Shown piece after piece: positions 1-8,052 of a DNA stretch of 62,417 nucleotides. Under the pieces are notes generated by a model. That model made no database searches and was not told the origin of the DNA. It saw only the letters and a list, made by a program, of their open reading frames with translations. The stretch's first letter is position 1, and the number at the start of each line of letters is the position of its first letter. Source of the stretch: Candidatus Thorarchaeota archaeon (GTDB taxonomy: Archaea; Asgardarchaeota; Thorarchaeia; Thorarchaeales; Thorarchaeaceae); NCBI GenBank assembly GCA_016840855.1, contig JAEORO010000132.1, forward strand, positions 1 to 62,417. The letters are read 5' to 3'. Made by a program: the position numbers and the translations under genes.

Positions 1-493
1 GAGTCAGGCGATGCCTGTATGGAACCTTCGTCTTTCTTCTTCTTCTGCGCTTCACTCTGAAGCCAGGTCGTTCAATACATACCGTGATGTTCATACCCTG
101 AATTCCAAGTTGCGGGTCATACTTCACATCAGGTATGTCAATATGCTCTGCAATACCAAAGGCAAAGTTACCATCAAGATCCCAATTCTTAATCAACAAG
201 ACATTGTCTTTAGCTTTCAATGCCCTAGTTAGAAAATCTTCGGCCTTCTTGTGCCTTAGAGTGACTCTCACTGCAATTGGTTCTTTTCTTCGAATACCAA
301 AATCCCTGACAGTCTGACGGGCTTTTGATTGAGTAGGAGCCTGTCCTGTTAGCTGTTCGAGAATGGTTGCCGCTCTTGTAAGTGGCTCACCGCCACCGGT
401 GCATATGTCTATGACGACTTTGGCGATGTGCGGTTCTCTCATAGGATACGTTTTCCAGTCTTCTTGGAATACTTGTTCATTTTCAATACTCAC
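1..493 (-). CDS. rpl5: Ribosomal protein L5 (uL5), partial, runs off the left edge
   Basis: Reading leftwards from a GTG at 493 there are 164 codons with no stop before the window edge, so the C-terminus is missing. The translation begins MSIENEQVFQEDWK and contains the archaeal L5 signature stretches (ICTGGGGEPLTRA, VRVTLRHKKAEDFL) and a late basic patch (KRRRRKTKVPYRHR). L5 binds 5S rRNA and helps form the central protuberance of the large subunit. The GTG start shares one base with the TAG stop of S4e, so translation is probably coupled. It is the last visible gene of the L22-to-L5 operon, in the usual archaeal order. Confidence 0.93.
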   Translation of the reverse strand, partial: MSIENEQVFQEDWKTYPMREPHIAKVVIDICTGGGEPLTRAATILEQLTGQAPTQSKARQTVRDFGIRRKEPIAVRVTLRHKKAEDFLTRALKAKDNVLLIKNWDLDGNFAFGIAEHIDIPDVKYDPQLGIQGMNITVCIERPGFRVKRRRRRKTKVPYRHRLT

Positions 494-1245
494 TATGAGC
501 CACCTCCACTAGTTTCCAGAACCACTTCTGGTTTGCTCTTACCCACAACAAAGACATACTCGAGTGCAGTCTGGACCTTGTTGCCCTCAGAATCCTGTAG
601 AGTTACTGTGCTTGCGTGGGTTCCAAGCCGTCTCTCGATTTCAAGGATTTTTCCTTCAATTCCTATGTTCTTTCCACGTGAAACAACTGCATATGCTCCC
701 TTGTCGAGATTGATAGTCTTCATCAATTTCTGTTCAGGGATTCCAATCTTCAAAGTGTCCAAAGTATGATAGTCAGAAGGCTTCTCTCCATCTGGAAGTA
801 ACAGAGTTCTCCCATCATGAAGACTAAGCTGGACTTTGCCGCCTTTGACCATACTCTTGTTCTCAATCCGACAAAGTTTGAACTTGGATTCTGCATCATC
901 GATACTGACCAGTCGTAGGCCACCTTTCTCCTTTGGGAGTAATCTGAATCGTTCTCCTGAGGTGGTGATTTCCACTACATCCATTAGTCCTACTGGAAAT
1001 CGTGCATCCTTTCGAATGACGCCATCAACCTTTATTTGACCGCTGGAGAGTATTGCTTTCACTTCACGCATGTTCTCAGCATATTCAAGAACTTCTCTCA
1101 GGAGTATTGCCAGTGTGAGACTGTGTTCTTTTGGATGCGGTCCAGGAATTACTCTTGTTGTGAATTTAGTTACCTTCCTCTTGATAGGCCAATGACGAGG
1201 CGCTGGTAACCGCTTCAAGTGTTTCTTTTGACCTCTTCTTACCAT
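493..1245 (-). CDS. rps4e: Ribosomal protein S4e (eS4)
   Basis: A 250-residue protein with the archaeal/eukaryotic S4e architecture: a basic N-terminus (MVRRGQKKHLKRLPAPRHWP), an S4-type RNA-binding segment at about residues 40-100 (REVKAILSSGQIKVDGVIRK) and a C-terminal KOW-like segment (RGKNIGIEGKILEIE). It is a small-subunit protein absent from bacteria, which supports the archaeal assignment. Its ATG overlaps the L24 stop by one base (TAATG) and its stop overlaps the L5 GTG by one base, as expected in a tightly coupled ribosomal operon. Length is normal for the family. Confidence 0.97.
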   Translation of the reverse strand: MVRRGQKKHLKRLPAPRHWPIKRKVTKFTTRVIPGPHPKEHSLTLAILLREVLEYAENMREVKAILSSGQIKVDGVIRKDARFPVGLMDVVEITTSGERFRLLPKEKGGLRLVSIDDAESKFKLCRIENKSMVKGGKVQLSLHDGRTLLLPDGEKPSDYHTLDTLKIGIPEQKLMKTINLDKGAYAVVSRGKNIGIEGKILEIERRLGTHASTVTLQDSEGNKVQTALEYVFVVGKSKPEVVLETSGGGS

Positions 1246-1637
1246 TACTCCTCACTCTCCGCTATTTTCATTACTTTGTTCTCTATGAGGGCTTTCCTCT
1301 CATCATTCAATTCTAATTTCACAAGCATAAGGTTTGAAGGATGTACCGGGACAGTAGCTTCCTTCCCATCCGCCTTGGTTATTGTAGCGCTATCGAGAAA
1401 GACCACTCTTCTCTTGTAGCTAACCCCTGTGACCTTCCCTTCTGTGTCACGAAACTGACCTCTCATAATTCTGACAAGGTCTCCTTTCTTGACAACAAGT
1501 GAACGCAGCCCATATTCTTCCTGAAGGAACTCGTCAAGACGGCACTTGAGCAAATTCTTTCGCTCATGCATTGCCGTTTCTTGTGCTCGTTTGCGCTGTT
1601 TTCTTGGCGATTTTGATACTGGTTTCTTTGCCATCAT
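1245..1637 (-). CDS. rpl24: Ribosomal protein L24 (uL24)
   Basis: A 130-residue large-subunit protein. The KOW motif is visible at about residues 50-80 (KKGDLVRIMRGQFRDTEGKV), followed by the typical VHPSNLMLVKLEL segment. The N-terminal region is Lys/Arg-rich, as in archaeal and eukaryotic L24/L26. In-frame ATGs at 1637 and 1634 are both possible starts; the choice changes only one residue. It lies 8 bases after L14 and overlaps S4e by one base, in conserved archaeal spc-type order. Confidence 0.96.
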   Translation of the reverse strand: MMAKKPVSKSPRKQRKRAQETAMHERKNLLKCRLDEFLQEEYGLRSLVVKKGDLVRIMRGQFRDTEGKVTGVSYKRRVVFLDSATITKADGKEATVPVHPSNLMLVKLELNDERKALIENKVMKIAESEE

Positions 1638-1645
1638 TCATACCC

Positions 1646-2068
1646 TCACACAATCTTAGATGCAATTGCAGCAACTCGGGGCCACTTGAGAGTGACTTCT
1701 CTTGCCATAGGACCTCTTAGTTCAGATCCTTGTGGTTCGCCTCCTGGTTTCACGAGGACTGCTGCGTTATCCTCAAACTGCATCCAGGTACCATCAGGTC
1801 TTCTGTATGGTTTTTTCTGTCGTACAATAATTGCTTGAAGCACTTGTTTTCGAAGTTCCTGTTTTCCTTTGGTGACTGAAACATTTACTAGGTCTCCAAT
1901 TCCAGCCTTCCCAAGCTTCCTCAATTTGCCTTTGTAGCCAAAGACTGTAATGACTTGGAGTTCTTTTGCTCCAGAGTTATCAGCGCATGCAATTTTCGCA
2001 CCAATTGGGAGTCCTCGAGCAATTCGAGGTATGAATTTCCTAATTCCTCTACCAACCTTTCTTGACAC
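1646..2068 (-). CDS. rpl14: Ribosomal protein L14 (uL14)
   Basis: A 140-residue protein with the L14 signature AKIACADNSGAKELQVITV near residues 23-41 and the conserved AVLVKPGGEPQGSELRGPMA segment near the C-terminus. L14 sits at the subunit interface and contacts 23S rRNA helix 95. The N-terminal extension (MSRKVGRGIRKFIPRIARGL) is archaeal-like. It follows S17 with a 3-base gap and precedes L24 in the operon. Length and order are typical. Confidence 0.97.
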   Translation of the reverse strand: MSRKVGRGIRKFIPRIARGLPIGAKIACADNSGAKELQVITVFGYKGKLRKLGKAGIGDLVNVSVTKGKQELRKQVLQAIIVRQKKPYRRPDGTWMQFEDNAAVLVKPGGEPQGSELRGPMAREVTLKWPRVAAIASKIV

Positions 2069-2071
2069 CGA

Positions 2072-2440
2072 TTACTCCTCCTTTACTCCCTGTTCAACTG
2101 AGGTGGCTGCAACGACAACGCTGGCAACATTCTTACTCAAAGGACGACACTCTACAACTTTTACTGTGTCACCCACCTTCACTTCAATACACGGAGGTAG
2201 GTGCGCCAGCTTCTTCGATTTACGACGCTCATATCGCGCATACTTCTTGATTAAACTGAGATAGTCGGTCTGAAAGACGATTGCCTTATGCATCCTAGTA
2301 CTCGTGACAGTCCCCTCCATGACTCGCCCTCTTACTGAAAGATTTCCATGAAATGGGCAGTTCTTATCATCACAAGTCTTCTCTGGGGGCTCCACATTTG
2401 GGATGCCAATGTTACGGACTTTATTCTTAGTTGCCGCCAT
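2072..2440 (-). CDS. rps17: Ribosomal protein S17 (uS17)
   Basis: A 122-residue S17. The N-terminal segment carries [17 protein letters not shown], a Cys/His stretch found in archaeal and eukaryotic S17/S11. The OB-fold core follows ([19 protein letters not shown], then [33 protein letters not shown]). S17 binds 16S rRNA early in small-subunit assembly. It lies directly after the RNase P subunit Rpp29 gene (2-base gap), which is the conserved archaeal arrangement. Confidence 0.97.
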   Translation of the reverse strand: MAATKNKVRNIGIPNVEPPEKTCDDKNCPFHGNLSVRGRVMEGTVTSTRMHKAIVFQTDYLSLIKKYARYERRKSKKLAHLPPCIEVKVGDTVKVVECRPLSKNVASVVVAATSVEQGVKEE

Positions 2441-2442
2441 GA

Positions 2443-2727
2443 TTACCAGCTCCTATTGAGGCGCTTCTTCATTCTGTCCTCAGGTCTTCCCCTGAGTAGC
2501 TCTCCATTAATTCGAACTACTGAACTATCAGGAAGAGTCATGTCAAAGACACAGATTCCTTTGGGAACAGATATTGTTCCACCACCTATGTCAATTCGGA
2601 TCATTTCTTTGGATTCGCCGAGAATGACGCCCCCTCGGCACACATGACCGGGGTCTTTTGACTCGACAATGTGCGTTGGCAAGCCAACAAGCTCATGTCC
2701 AAGGATGTTTTGAGGAGTAATTGTCAT
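2443..2727 (-). CDS. rnp1: RNase P protein subunit Rpp29 (Pop4, Rnp1)
   Basis: A 94-residue protein of the Pop4/Rpp29 family, a subunit of archaeal RNase P that helps the catalytic RNA remove tRNA 5' leaders. Typical Sm-like beta-barrel residues are visible: [36 protein letters not shown], and the end [12 protein letters not shown]. The gene starts four bases inside the end of L29 (ATGA-type overlap) and is followed after 2 bases by S17. Its place between L29 and S17 is a known archaeal arrangement and supports the call strongly despite the short length. Confidence 0.95.
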   Translation of the reverse strand: MTITPQNILGHELVGLPTHIVESKDPGHVCRGGVILGESKEMIRIDIGGGTISVPKGICVFDMTLPDSSVVRINGELLRGRPEDRMKKRLNRSW

Positions 2728-2936
2728 TCTGATTGTTTCAACTCCTCTTCATGTTGAATTGTGAGAATTCTGGCGATTGCTTTCCTCACGTTACGAATCC
2801 TGTATGGATTTTCAGTGCCTCCACCAGTAGCAGACTCAATCCTGATGGTAGACATTTCATTATACAATTCCTCTAGCTTCTTTTGACGCTCGGTGGGAGT
2901 GAGCTTTCTAATCTCCTTTGCATTAAGACCTGGCAT
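2724..2936 (-). CDS. rpl29: Ribosomal protein L29 (uL29)
   Basis: A 70-residue helical large-subunit protein found near the polypeptide exit tunnel. It has the L29 pattern of an N-terminal helix (LNAKEIRKLTPTERQKKLEE), a short linker and the terminal helix ending YRIRNVRKAIARILTIQHEE. The start ATG shares one base with the S3 stop and the end overlaps Rpp29 by four bases, so it is embedded in a translationally coupled operon. Confidence 0.95.
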   Translation of the reverse strand: MPGLNAKEIRKLTPTERQKKLEELYNEMSTIRIESATGGGTENPYRIRNVRKAIARILTIQHEEELKQSE

Positions 2937-3850
2937 TACTCCACACCTCCCTCATCTAATTCGTCAAGTTCCTCAAGGTCTTCCAGTATCTTCTCTTCAG
3001 TGATTTCTTCAGAATCATCTTCAGACGGAGGTTTTTCTTCCTCGGAGATATCCTCCTGCACTGGTTCGAGTTTTGGCTTCTCCTCTGTTTCTATGGACTC
3101 TTCTACAAGCTCGAGACCATCAAGCTCTTCCAACTCACGTAATTCATCAATGTCCGTGATTCCTTCGAATGCCTCTTCAACAACCTCAGCGTCTTCGGCA
3201 GCCACCTCTTCATCAGGCTTCTTAACGAGTTCAATCTCTTCCTTCTTTCGTGGTTTTGGTGGCTTTATATGGACAACTCCAGGAACTCTCGACTCAGGTC
3301 TCATGATACGGACTTGTATGCCTATGACACCTGGCTTTAGAACAGCCCTGTCATTTGCATGATCAACAAAAACATTTGCAGGCTGTCCTGTCTTCGCGAT
3401 GTTACCTTGCTTGAATTTCTGATAACGGGCTCTTCGGCTTGAAAGCTTACCTTTAACGATTATCTCACAACCAATTGCTCCCGCTCTCATAACACGTCTT
3501 AGAATCCAATATGCCATCCTCCGGAAGCGGACACCTCTCTCAAGTTGTCTAGCTAATCGTGACGCCATAACTGATGCGTCCAACCAAGGATTCTCTATCT
3601 CGCTGACTTCAAGCTGGACATTCTCGATTCCAAACTCATTCTCAAGAATGTAGGTTAAGTCTCTTATCTTTGCGCCACGACGACCAATCACAACACCTGG
3701 TCTTGAGGCATGAATCACAACCTCGGACTTCATGGGCATCTTTCTTATCTCTACACCCCCATATCCAGCAGCATTAAGTTCAGTGGAAAGGAATTCATCA
3801 ATAGCTAGTCTACGGGAGTTCTGCTCTATGAAATATTTGACAGCCGACAT
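2936..3850 (-). CDS. rps3: Ribosomal protein S3 (uS3) with a long acidic C-terminal tail
   Basis: A 304-residue S3. The type II KH domain is in the first 100 residues, with the RNA-binding loop VIGRRG at 54-59, followed by the conserved core (SVMASRLARQLERGVRFRR; GAIGCEIIVKGKLSSRRAR). S3 lines the mRNA entry channel. The core ends near residue 200. After it comes about 100 residues made largely of Glu and Asp, which is longer than a typical archaeal S3. The extension is in frame, with no stop and no second gene start near its beginning. It is the second gene of the operon, 1 base from L22. Confidence 0.97.
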   Translation of the reverse strand: MSAVKYFIEQNSRRLAIDEFLSTELNAAGYGGVEIRKMPMKSEVVIHASRPGVVIGRRGAKIRDLTYILENEFGIENVQLEVSEIENPWLDASVMASRLARQLERGVRFRRMAYWILRRVMRAGAIGCEIIVKGKLSSRRARYQKFKQGNIAKTGQPANVFVDHANDRAVLKPGVIGIQVRIMRPESRVPGVVHIKPPKPRKKEEIELVKKPDEEVAAEDAEVVEEAFEGITDIDELRELEELDGLELVEESIETEEKPKLEPVQEDISEEEKPPSEDDSEEITEEKILEDLEELDELDEGGVE

Positions 3851-4315
3851 TTAACCCACCTCTTCTAATACAATCTCCACATGGGATGTCTTCTCGAAGT
3901 ACGATGAACTTCGACCAAATGCTCGCTCGATGAACTTCTTGTAAATACGACCTTGTTGTGTTACAGCGTGAGTAATCCTTAGCCGGTCTATGTCAAGACC
4001 TTTGTTATCCGCATTTGCTTCTGCATTTTTCAAAACTTTCAGAATATGTTCTGAGGCTTTCACAGGATGACCACCTGCTGCCCATCTCTTCATTCCAGGA
4101 TGATGTCCACGCTTCTTTTTATGTCGTCTATATGGAATCCAGGCTTTCTCCTCGATTACTTTTTCAAGTAGATCGATTGCCTTATCCAGCATCATTCCAT
4201 GAATGTGGTTGCAGACCTCTCTGCACTGTTTTGGCGAAACCCGCATGTTCCTTCCACTTGCTATGGCTGTCCTATCCGGGTCAATGCCTATGATTGAATA
4301 TCCATACGATGGCAC
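3851..4315 (-). CDS. rpl22: Ribosomal protein L22 (uL22), first gene of the operon
   Basis: A 154-residue L22, the archaeal/eukaryotic L17-like form. Visible features are the early ASGRNMRVSPKQCREVCNHI segment, the basic insert WIPYRRHKKKRGHHPGMKRW that belongs to the hairpin lining the exit tunnel, and the late LRITHAVTQQGRIYKKFIER segment. No ribosomal gene lies upstream: the next 245 bases are non-coding and the S10-type genes that usually precede L22 (L2, S19) are absent here. Transcription of this half of the cluster therefore probably begins in that gap. Confidence 0.97.
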   Translation of the reverse strand: MPSYGYSIIGIDPDRTAIASGRNMRVSPKQCREVCNHIHGMMLDKAIDLLEKVIEEKAWIPYRRHKKKRGHHPGMKRWAAGGHPVKASEHILKVLKNAEANADNKGLDIDRLRITHAVTQQGRIYKKFIERAFGRSSSYFEKTSHVEIVLEEVG

Positions 4316-4559
4316 TATGCCTCACTTCCGCTATACGGACTTTATCTAGCCTACACTGTAAGCTGCAAAGTCATCATTGTGCTCCGCAAGCCACTCCAGA
4401 CCCGACCGGCACACGTCTGCAGACTGTTCTCGCGAGCAGAACTAGTTGTCTGCACTGCTTCCATTGGTTCTGAAACAGCTGACTCTATGAGCAGCAATCC
4501 GGTTTCGGAATAGTTTTACATTTAAACATTGTCACTTGTCCGAAATCATTTCTTCATCA
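4316..4559 (-). promoter_or_regulatory. Leader and promoter region of the L22-L5 ribosomal operon
   Basis: This stretch holds no plausible gene. Read on the minus strand it has an A/T-rich TATA-like block around 4520-4530 (TTTAAATG), which would give a leader of about 180 bases before L22. Inside the leader is a hairpin at 4419-4453: arms GCAGAC and GTCTGC enclose a second stem GTTCT/AGAAC, and a 10-base perfect palindrome GTCTGCAGAC lies at 4415-4424. Such a leader could be an autoregulatory ribosomal-protein binding site; that is inference from position and base pairing only. Confidence 0.4.
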
Positions 4560-4985
4560 CTAGGGATTATCTCCGAACTCTGCAGTTACACGTTTCAAAA
4601 CCGGTGTTTTGATTGACCTTTTGATTAAATCGACTCCGTCATCAGTTAGAGTGCCTTTCACAAAATGAATCCCCGCAGAGCGGATATAGACAAGTCCTTT
4701 CTTCTTTAGCTTTTGAAGACTACCGAGAACGATTTGTGTGAGCTCGTCTTCCGTGACATCAAGCCCACCGCCTGGAACTTGAAGGGTTTCTGACATTTTT
4801 AGAACAGTACGCATTGAGCTTAGTTGGCGACGATTGTTATCATATGGATTTGAATACATCCAAAGTAGAACAATGAGGTCAACTACATCGAGACCTATGT
4901 CTGGATTGAGCTCAAGCGTTTTCTTGGCCACAAGTTCTACAATTGGCATGATTTTCAATTTCCTATTGGCCTGAGCCCTATCCAA
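4560..4985 (-). CDS. Uncharacterised helical protein, possible winged-helix fold
   Basis: A 141-residue protein I do not recognise. It is mostly predicted helical, with a segment at about residues 75-120 (DVTEDELTQIVLGSLQKLKK, then KGLVYIRSAGIHF) that looks like the recognition helix and wing of a winged-helix domain. There are no Cys motifs and no membrane segment. It begins with TTG 13 bases after the stop of the zinc-ribbon gene at 4999-5712, so the two are probably cotranscribed. A role in transcription or RNA binding is only a guess. Confidence 0.7.
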   Translation of the reverse strand: MDRAQANRKLKIMPIVELVAKKTLELNPDIGLDVVDLIVLLWMYSNPYDNNRRQLSSMRTVLKMSETLQVPGGGLDVTEDELTQIVLGSLQKLKKKGLVYIRSAGIHFVKGTLTDDGVDLIKRSIKTPVLKRVTAEFGDNP

Positions 4986-4998
4986 CTAATCGAAACTC

Positions 4999-5712
4999 TC
5001 ATACCAGACTTACAAAGCCACTCTTTGGCTCAAAGATCTCTCCTTTTTGCATAAGTTTCTCGAGGGAGGTTTCTACTGAGTTTTCAGAGATGCCTTGCTT
5101 ACCTAATCTCTTGATGATGTCAACGATCCGCATTATCTTCTCAGGACCTTGAAGAATGACTAGAATCTCTTCTGAAACATCTCTATCAGCAATTACCTTA
5201 GGTTTTTTACGATCATCTTTCAAAACGAGTTGTATCGACCAAGGTCTGGGGAAGATAAGAGTCCCATCATTTGCTAGTCGTTCTAGTTGCCTTTCTACCC
5301 ATTTCCAATCTAATTCATAATTTGAACACAATTCTTCTATTCTGTCTAGGGAGCAGGGAGCTGACTTTGCCTCTCTCTGAAGCAGTTGCATTAACCGCTT
5401 TCTCTTGCCTAGCGGCTGTGATGCTTCTCCTTTACCTGAAATGTCCTTAATGTTAACATGCTCTTTTGGAAGCAAGGCGAGCACTCGTTCTCGCGACTTC
5501 TCAACTGCCTTGTCAAATTCATCTCCCCCTCTTGATGCATTGAATTCTTTTACTGCTACCGATGCCGATTCCGGGGTGTCAAAGAGAGCAGAAGCTGCCT
5601 TAGCTATATCAATTATAGTTCCACAATAACTACATCTCCTGTGTTTTTGACCAACTGGCGCATTTGTGAAATTGTGGCACTTTGAGCACATGAATACCAG
5701 GAATTGCTTCAA
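4999..5712 (-). CDS. Zinc-ribbon and winged-helix protein (DUF1922/DUF5817-like)
   Basis: A 237-residue protein. A zinc ribbon is clear at the N-terminus (CSKCHN near residue 9, CSYCGT near 27). The rest is helical, with two segments resembling winged helices: about 125-160 (YELDWKWVERQLERLANDG) and about 195-235 (IIKRLGKQGISENSVETSLE). The ribbon plus helix-turn-helix pattern occurs in archaeal proteins of unknown function. The TTG at 5712 has GGTG about 9 bases upstream; an ATG at 5691 is the alternative start. It diverges from the ferredoxin gene at 5831 across a shared AT-rich promoter region. Confidence 0.78.
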   Translation of the reverse strand: MKQFLVFMCSKCHNFTNAPVGQKHRRCSYCGTIIDIAKAASALFDTPESASVAVKEFNASRGGDEFDKAVEKSRERVLALLPKEHVNIKDISGKGEASQPLGKRKRLMQLLQREAKSAPCSLDRIEELCSNYELDWKWVERQLERLANDGTLIFPRPWSIQLVLKDDRKKPKVIADRDVSEEILVILQGPEKIMRIVDIIKRLGKQGISENSVETSLEKLMQKGEIFEPKSGFVSLV

Positions 5713-5750
5713 TCATCGTACACCTACTACTAAAGAGTCATGCAGGACTG

Positions 5751-5757
5751 TATATAA
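5751..5757 (+). promoter_or_regulatory. TATA box for the ferredoxin gene at 5831
   Basis: The sequence TATATAA lies about 80 bases before the ATG at 5831. This predicts a transcript start near 5780 and a leader of roughly 50 bases that includes the strong ribosome binding site GGGAGG at 5810-5815. The element is nearly symmetric, so it may also serve the divergent gene at 5712. Confidence 0.55.
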
Positions 5758-5830
5758 TGCTCGCTCTCTTAGTTCTGATGAATATCGTTATATGACCATT
5801 AGATTGCGGGAGGAATTGGAGACGCACACG

Positions 5831-6055
5831 ATGGCCAAGAAAGCGAAAGCAATTGTTATCGACCCAAAGCTCTGTAAAGGCTGTCATATTTGTATCTCTG
5901 TCTGTCCACATGGAGTTTTGATGAAGACTGAAGTCGTTGACAATCGCGGATTCTTCCTTCCTCAAGTTGTGGACATTGAAGCATGCAAGGTATGCAAACT
6001 GTGTGAAATGGAGTGTCCTGATGCTGCCATTGCTGTGGTAGAAATCGATGAGTAA
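5831..6055 (+). CDS. Two-cluster 4Fe-4S ferredoxin, KorD/VorD-like
   Basis: A 74-residue protein beginning MAKKAKAIVIDPKLCKG. Two CxxCxxCxxxCP clusters are visible: CKGCHICISVCP and CKVCKLCEMECP. Spacing and the sequence between clusters (GVLMKTEVVDNRGFFLPQVV) match the delta subunit of 2-oxoacid:ferredoxin oxidoreductases, which passes electrons from the thiamine enzyme to ferredoxin. No alpha, beta or gamma subunit gene lies nearby, so this is an orphan in the window. Upstream in-frame codons exist, but the ATG at 5831 follows GGGAGG and gives the family-typical length. Confidence 0.85.
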   Translation: MAKKAKAIVIDPKLCKGCHICISVCPHGVLMKTEVVDNRGFFLPQVVDIEACKVCKLCEMECPDAAIAVVEIDE

Positions 6056-6188
6056 TACATGCTTTCCATGCCACTTGTTTACTCACTAATCACGAGAGAA
6101 TCTTACTTCTACAAGTTCTAATAATACAATCAAACATATAGTATTGGCCACTTCTTCAGAGTGTCCGCGTTATATGTTGGTGGTTGTA

Positions 6189-6758
6189 GTGTCAGACCCT
6201 GAAATCCGTGTGTTGCTGGAATTAAGAACCCATCTTGGTGAAGAGTTAGACCGATTACGAGAACGAGTGGAACAACTTGAGGAGTTCATTCAAGCATTGG
6301 ATTCTACAATCGGAAAAGGTAGCTTCAAGACTGCGGATGTTGCGATGGAGGCGGCTGTACGAGCTCCCGAGATGTCACCTACGGAAACATTAGCTGCCTC
6401 TGGTGAACCCCGGAACATCGTCGTCTTAAACAAGCCCGGTGATTTGGAACTTGCAACCATTGAGGTCATCGAACAAAGTTTGAGAATCATTCCAGCTGAT
6501 CATGCAGTATACAACATCACTCGTGGAGCTTTTGCTAGATTCTTTGTTCAGGACATCCTAGGCAAGTTCCAACAGGAAGACCGTCATCGTGTGGAGAATG
6601 GTGAAATCGAGTGGGAAGATGCATTTGATTTCGAGGTTAAATCCGAAGATAAGATTCTTGATGAAATAGTCGTAAAGAATTTTGGAGAAGAATCTAGACT
6701 AGAGGAAATTCAACGAACGCTTCGATGGACATTAGAAAAAATCTACCGTGCGCGATAG
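6189..6758 (+). CDS. Uncharacterised archaeal protein with N-terminal coiled coil
   Basis: I do not recognise the family. Residues 1-45 form a strong heptad-like helix (LRTHLGEELDRLRERVEQLE). A low-complexity linker leads to a compact C-terminal domain (about 80-189) with ITRGAFARFFVQDILGKFQQ and an acidic segment. The GTG at 6189 is preferred because GGTGGTT lies just upstream and it gives MSDPEIRVLLEL; ATG 6174 and an earlier start are alternatives. A TATA-like ACATATAG lies at about 6134-6141. It is monocistronic between two short intergenic regions. Confidence 0.75.
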   Translation: MSDPEIRVLLELRTHLGEELDRLRERVEQLEEFIQALDSTIGKGSFKTADVAMEAAVRAPEMSPTETLAASGEPRNIVVLNKPGDLELATIEVIEQSLRIIPADHAVYNITRGAFARFFVQDILGKFQQEDRHRVENGEIEWEDAFDFEVKSEDKILDEIVVKNFGEESRLEEIQRTLRWTLEKIYRAR

Positions 6759-6882
6759 AATATAACCATCAAGGCGCCAAACCACTCACCTTCTTTTCTA
6801 TTGCAAAAGAGTCAAATACTCCAAACGAACCAAACCACTTTAAGCGACGCTATGTTCACCGATAAATTTTGGAGCGGAGGTT

Positions 6883-7509
6883 ATGGCTACACACTTTGAC
6901 GATGAACACTTGGCTGCAAGTCCACAAATAATCGTTAAAGTTGTACGAGATGCTCATGAATTTTTCAAAGAAAATAGAATCGATGAACGTTACGAAACCA
7001 TGGCTCTTGATCTTATACGACGGTTTGTTTCAAAGGAAGGTGTTCCTCGAGAAGTAGATCCTTTCTTCGGAGCCGCATTGTACATGGTCACTCGTCATCC
7101 ATGGAGTCATCCCAATCCATTAACTAAAACAGAATTTGCTAACAAACTAAGGATGAAAGAGTCCAGTCTTGAGTGGTATACTGAAAGTATTGTTGAAAAG
7201 CTGGGATTTTCAACATTACACGATAATGCACATCTTCCCTTCTTTATGGACCCACAAGGTATCATATCGAGTGTTGTAGACTCGGTAGTTGGTGCTAGTG
7301 TAGGTGAAGTAGTTGTCCGCGGGATTGTTTCTGGAAGTCCACCTTCATACACGAAACTTGCTGATAGCATTGTAGACCGACTCTGTAATGTTGTCAAGAT
7401 TGTTCCCATCGTTTTCGAACAAGACATCCATAATCTTGTACGGCGTAAGATTGAGGAAGAGAGCAAGAAACTTAGTGATCAGCTATCGGGTCGCCATCTA
7501 GACATCTAG
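6883..7509 (+). CDS. Uncharacterised protein with a possible single cyclin-like repeat
   Basis: A 208-residue protein with no recognised family. The first 110 residues follow the helix pattern of a TFIIB/cyclin repeat: AALYMVTRHPW resembles the third cyclin helix, and LTKTEFANKLRMKESSLEWY resembles the helix-turn-helix found in TFB (compare RTQREIAEVARVTEVTVRNR in this window). No zinc ribbon is present. The second half (about 120-208) is different and ends in a charged helix. The ATG follows GGAGCGGAGGTT, a good ribosome binding site. Its 3' end converges on DUF211. Confidence 0.72.
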   Translation: MATHFDDEHLAASPQIIVKVVRDAHEFFKENRIDERYETMALDLIRRFVSKEGVPREVDPFFGAALYMVTRHPWSHPNPLTKTEFANKLRMKESSLEWYTESIVEKLGFSTLHDNAHLPFFMDPQGIISSVVDSVVGASVGEVVVRGIVSGSPPSYTKLADSIVDRLCNVVKIVPIVFEQDIHNLVRRKIEEESKKLSDQLSGRHLDI

Positions 7510-7817
7510 GAATTCTCTGGCTGCAGAGGTACTTCCTCGACAAACCGTTTCCCTGCGACTACTTGGTCTATTGAGTGGATTACTGCTCCCGCTTGTTCTA
7601 GAATCTCCTTAATGGAATCATAAACAAGGTCGTCCCCCTCAAGTGTTATAGTAATGCTCTCAGTATTTTGATCTACTTCTTTCAGTGTAATGTTCAGCCC
7701 TGTGACCCGGTCATTTCGAGCAAGCATCAAAGCAAGGTCAGTAAGTCTCGGGCTGTGAGGTTTTAGCACATCCAGAACTATTCTCCGAATGCCGTGAGGC
7801 AATAATTTATTCTCCAT
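7506..7817 (-). CDS. DUF211 family protein
   Basis: A 103-residue protein whose pattern matches the archaeal DUF211 family: an early GIRRIVLDVLKPHSPRLTDL, then TGLNITLKEVDQNTESITIT, and a final helix SIKEILEQAGAVIHSIDQVV. Members are small ferredoxin-like-fold proteins of unknown role that assemble into oligomers. It ends four bases inside the end of the convergent gene at 6883-7509. Its promoter lies in the 7818-8052 gap, which contains no other gene. Confidence 0.85.
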   Translation of the reverse strand: MENKLLPHGIRRIVLDVLKPHSPRLTDLALMLARNDRVTGLNITLKEVDQNTESITITLEGDDLVYDSIKEILEQAGAVIHSIDQVVAGKRFVEEVPLQPENS

Positions 7818-7969
7818 TTAAGACCCTTAGGCCATATTCTTCTTTGGTGCCATCAGAGCAAGCCTTGTTAAACCTTACTACGCAGGAAGCGCGCCATCTT
7901 TGAAATGAAATCCTTCTGTATTTGGCTTCGTAGATTCAATGGCACTGACTTTTTTTAGCAGCTCCCCAA

Positions 7970-7980
7970 GGCTTATATCA
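7970..7980 (+). promoter_or_regulatory. TATA-like element upstream of the small HTH gene
   Basis: GGCTTATATCA sits about 80 bases upstream of the ATG at 8053. The 7818-8052 gap otherwise holds only a weak inverted repeat (AAGG...CCTT near 8036-8054) and no convincing open frame or RNA gene. Confidence 0.4.
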
Positions 7981-8052
7981 CATCGACCAATTTTCTACAA
8001 GGAGCCTATTTCATTGTAGGCTACGCCGGGAAACTAAGGTTGGGACGCCGCC

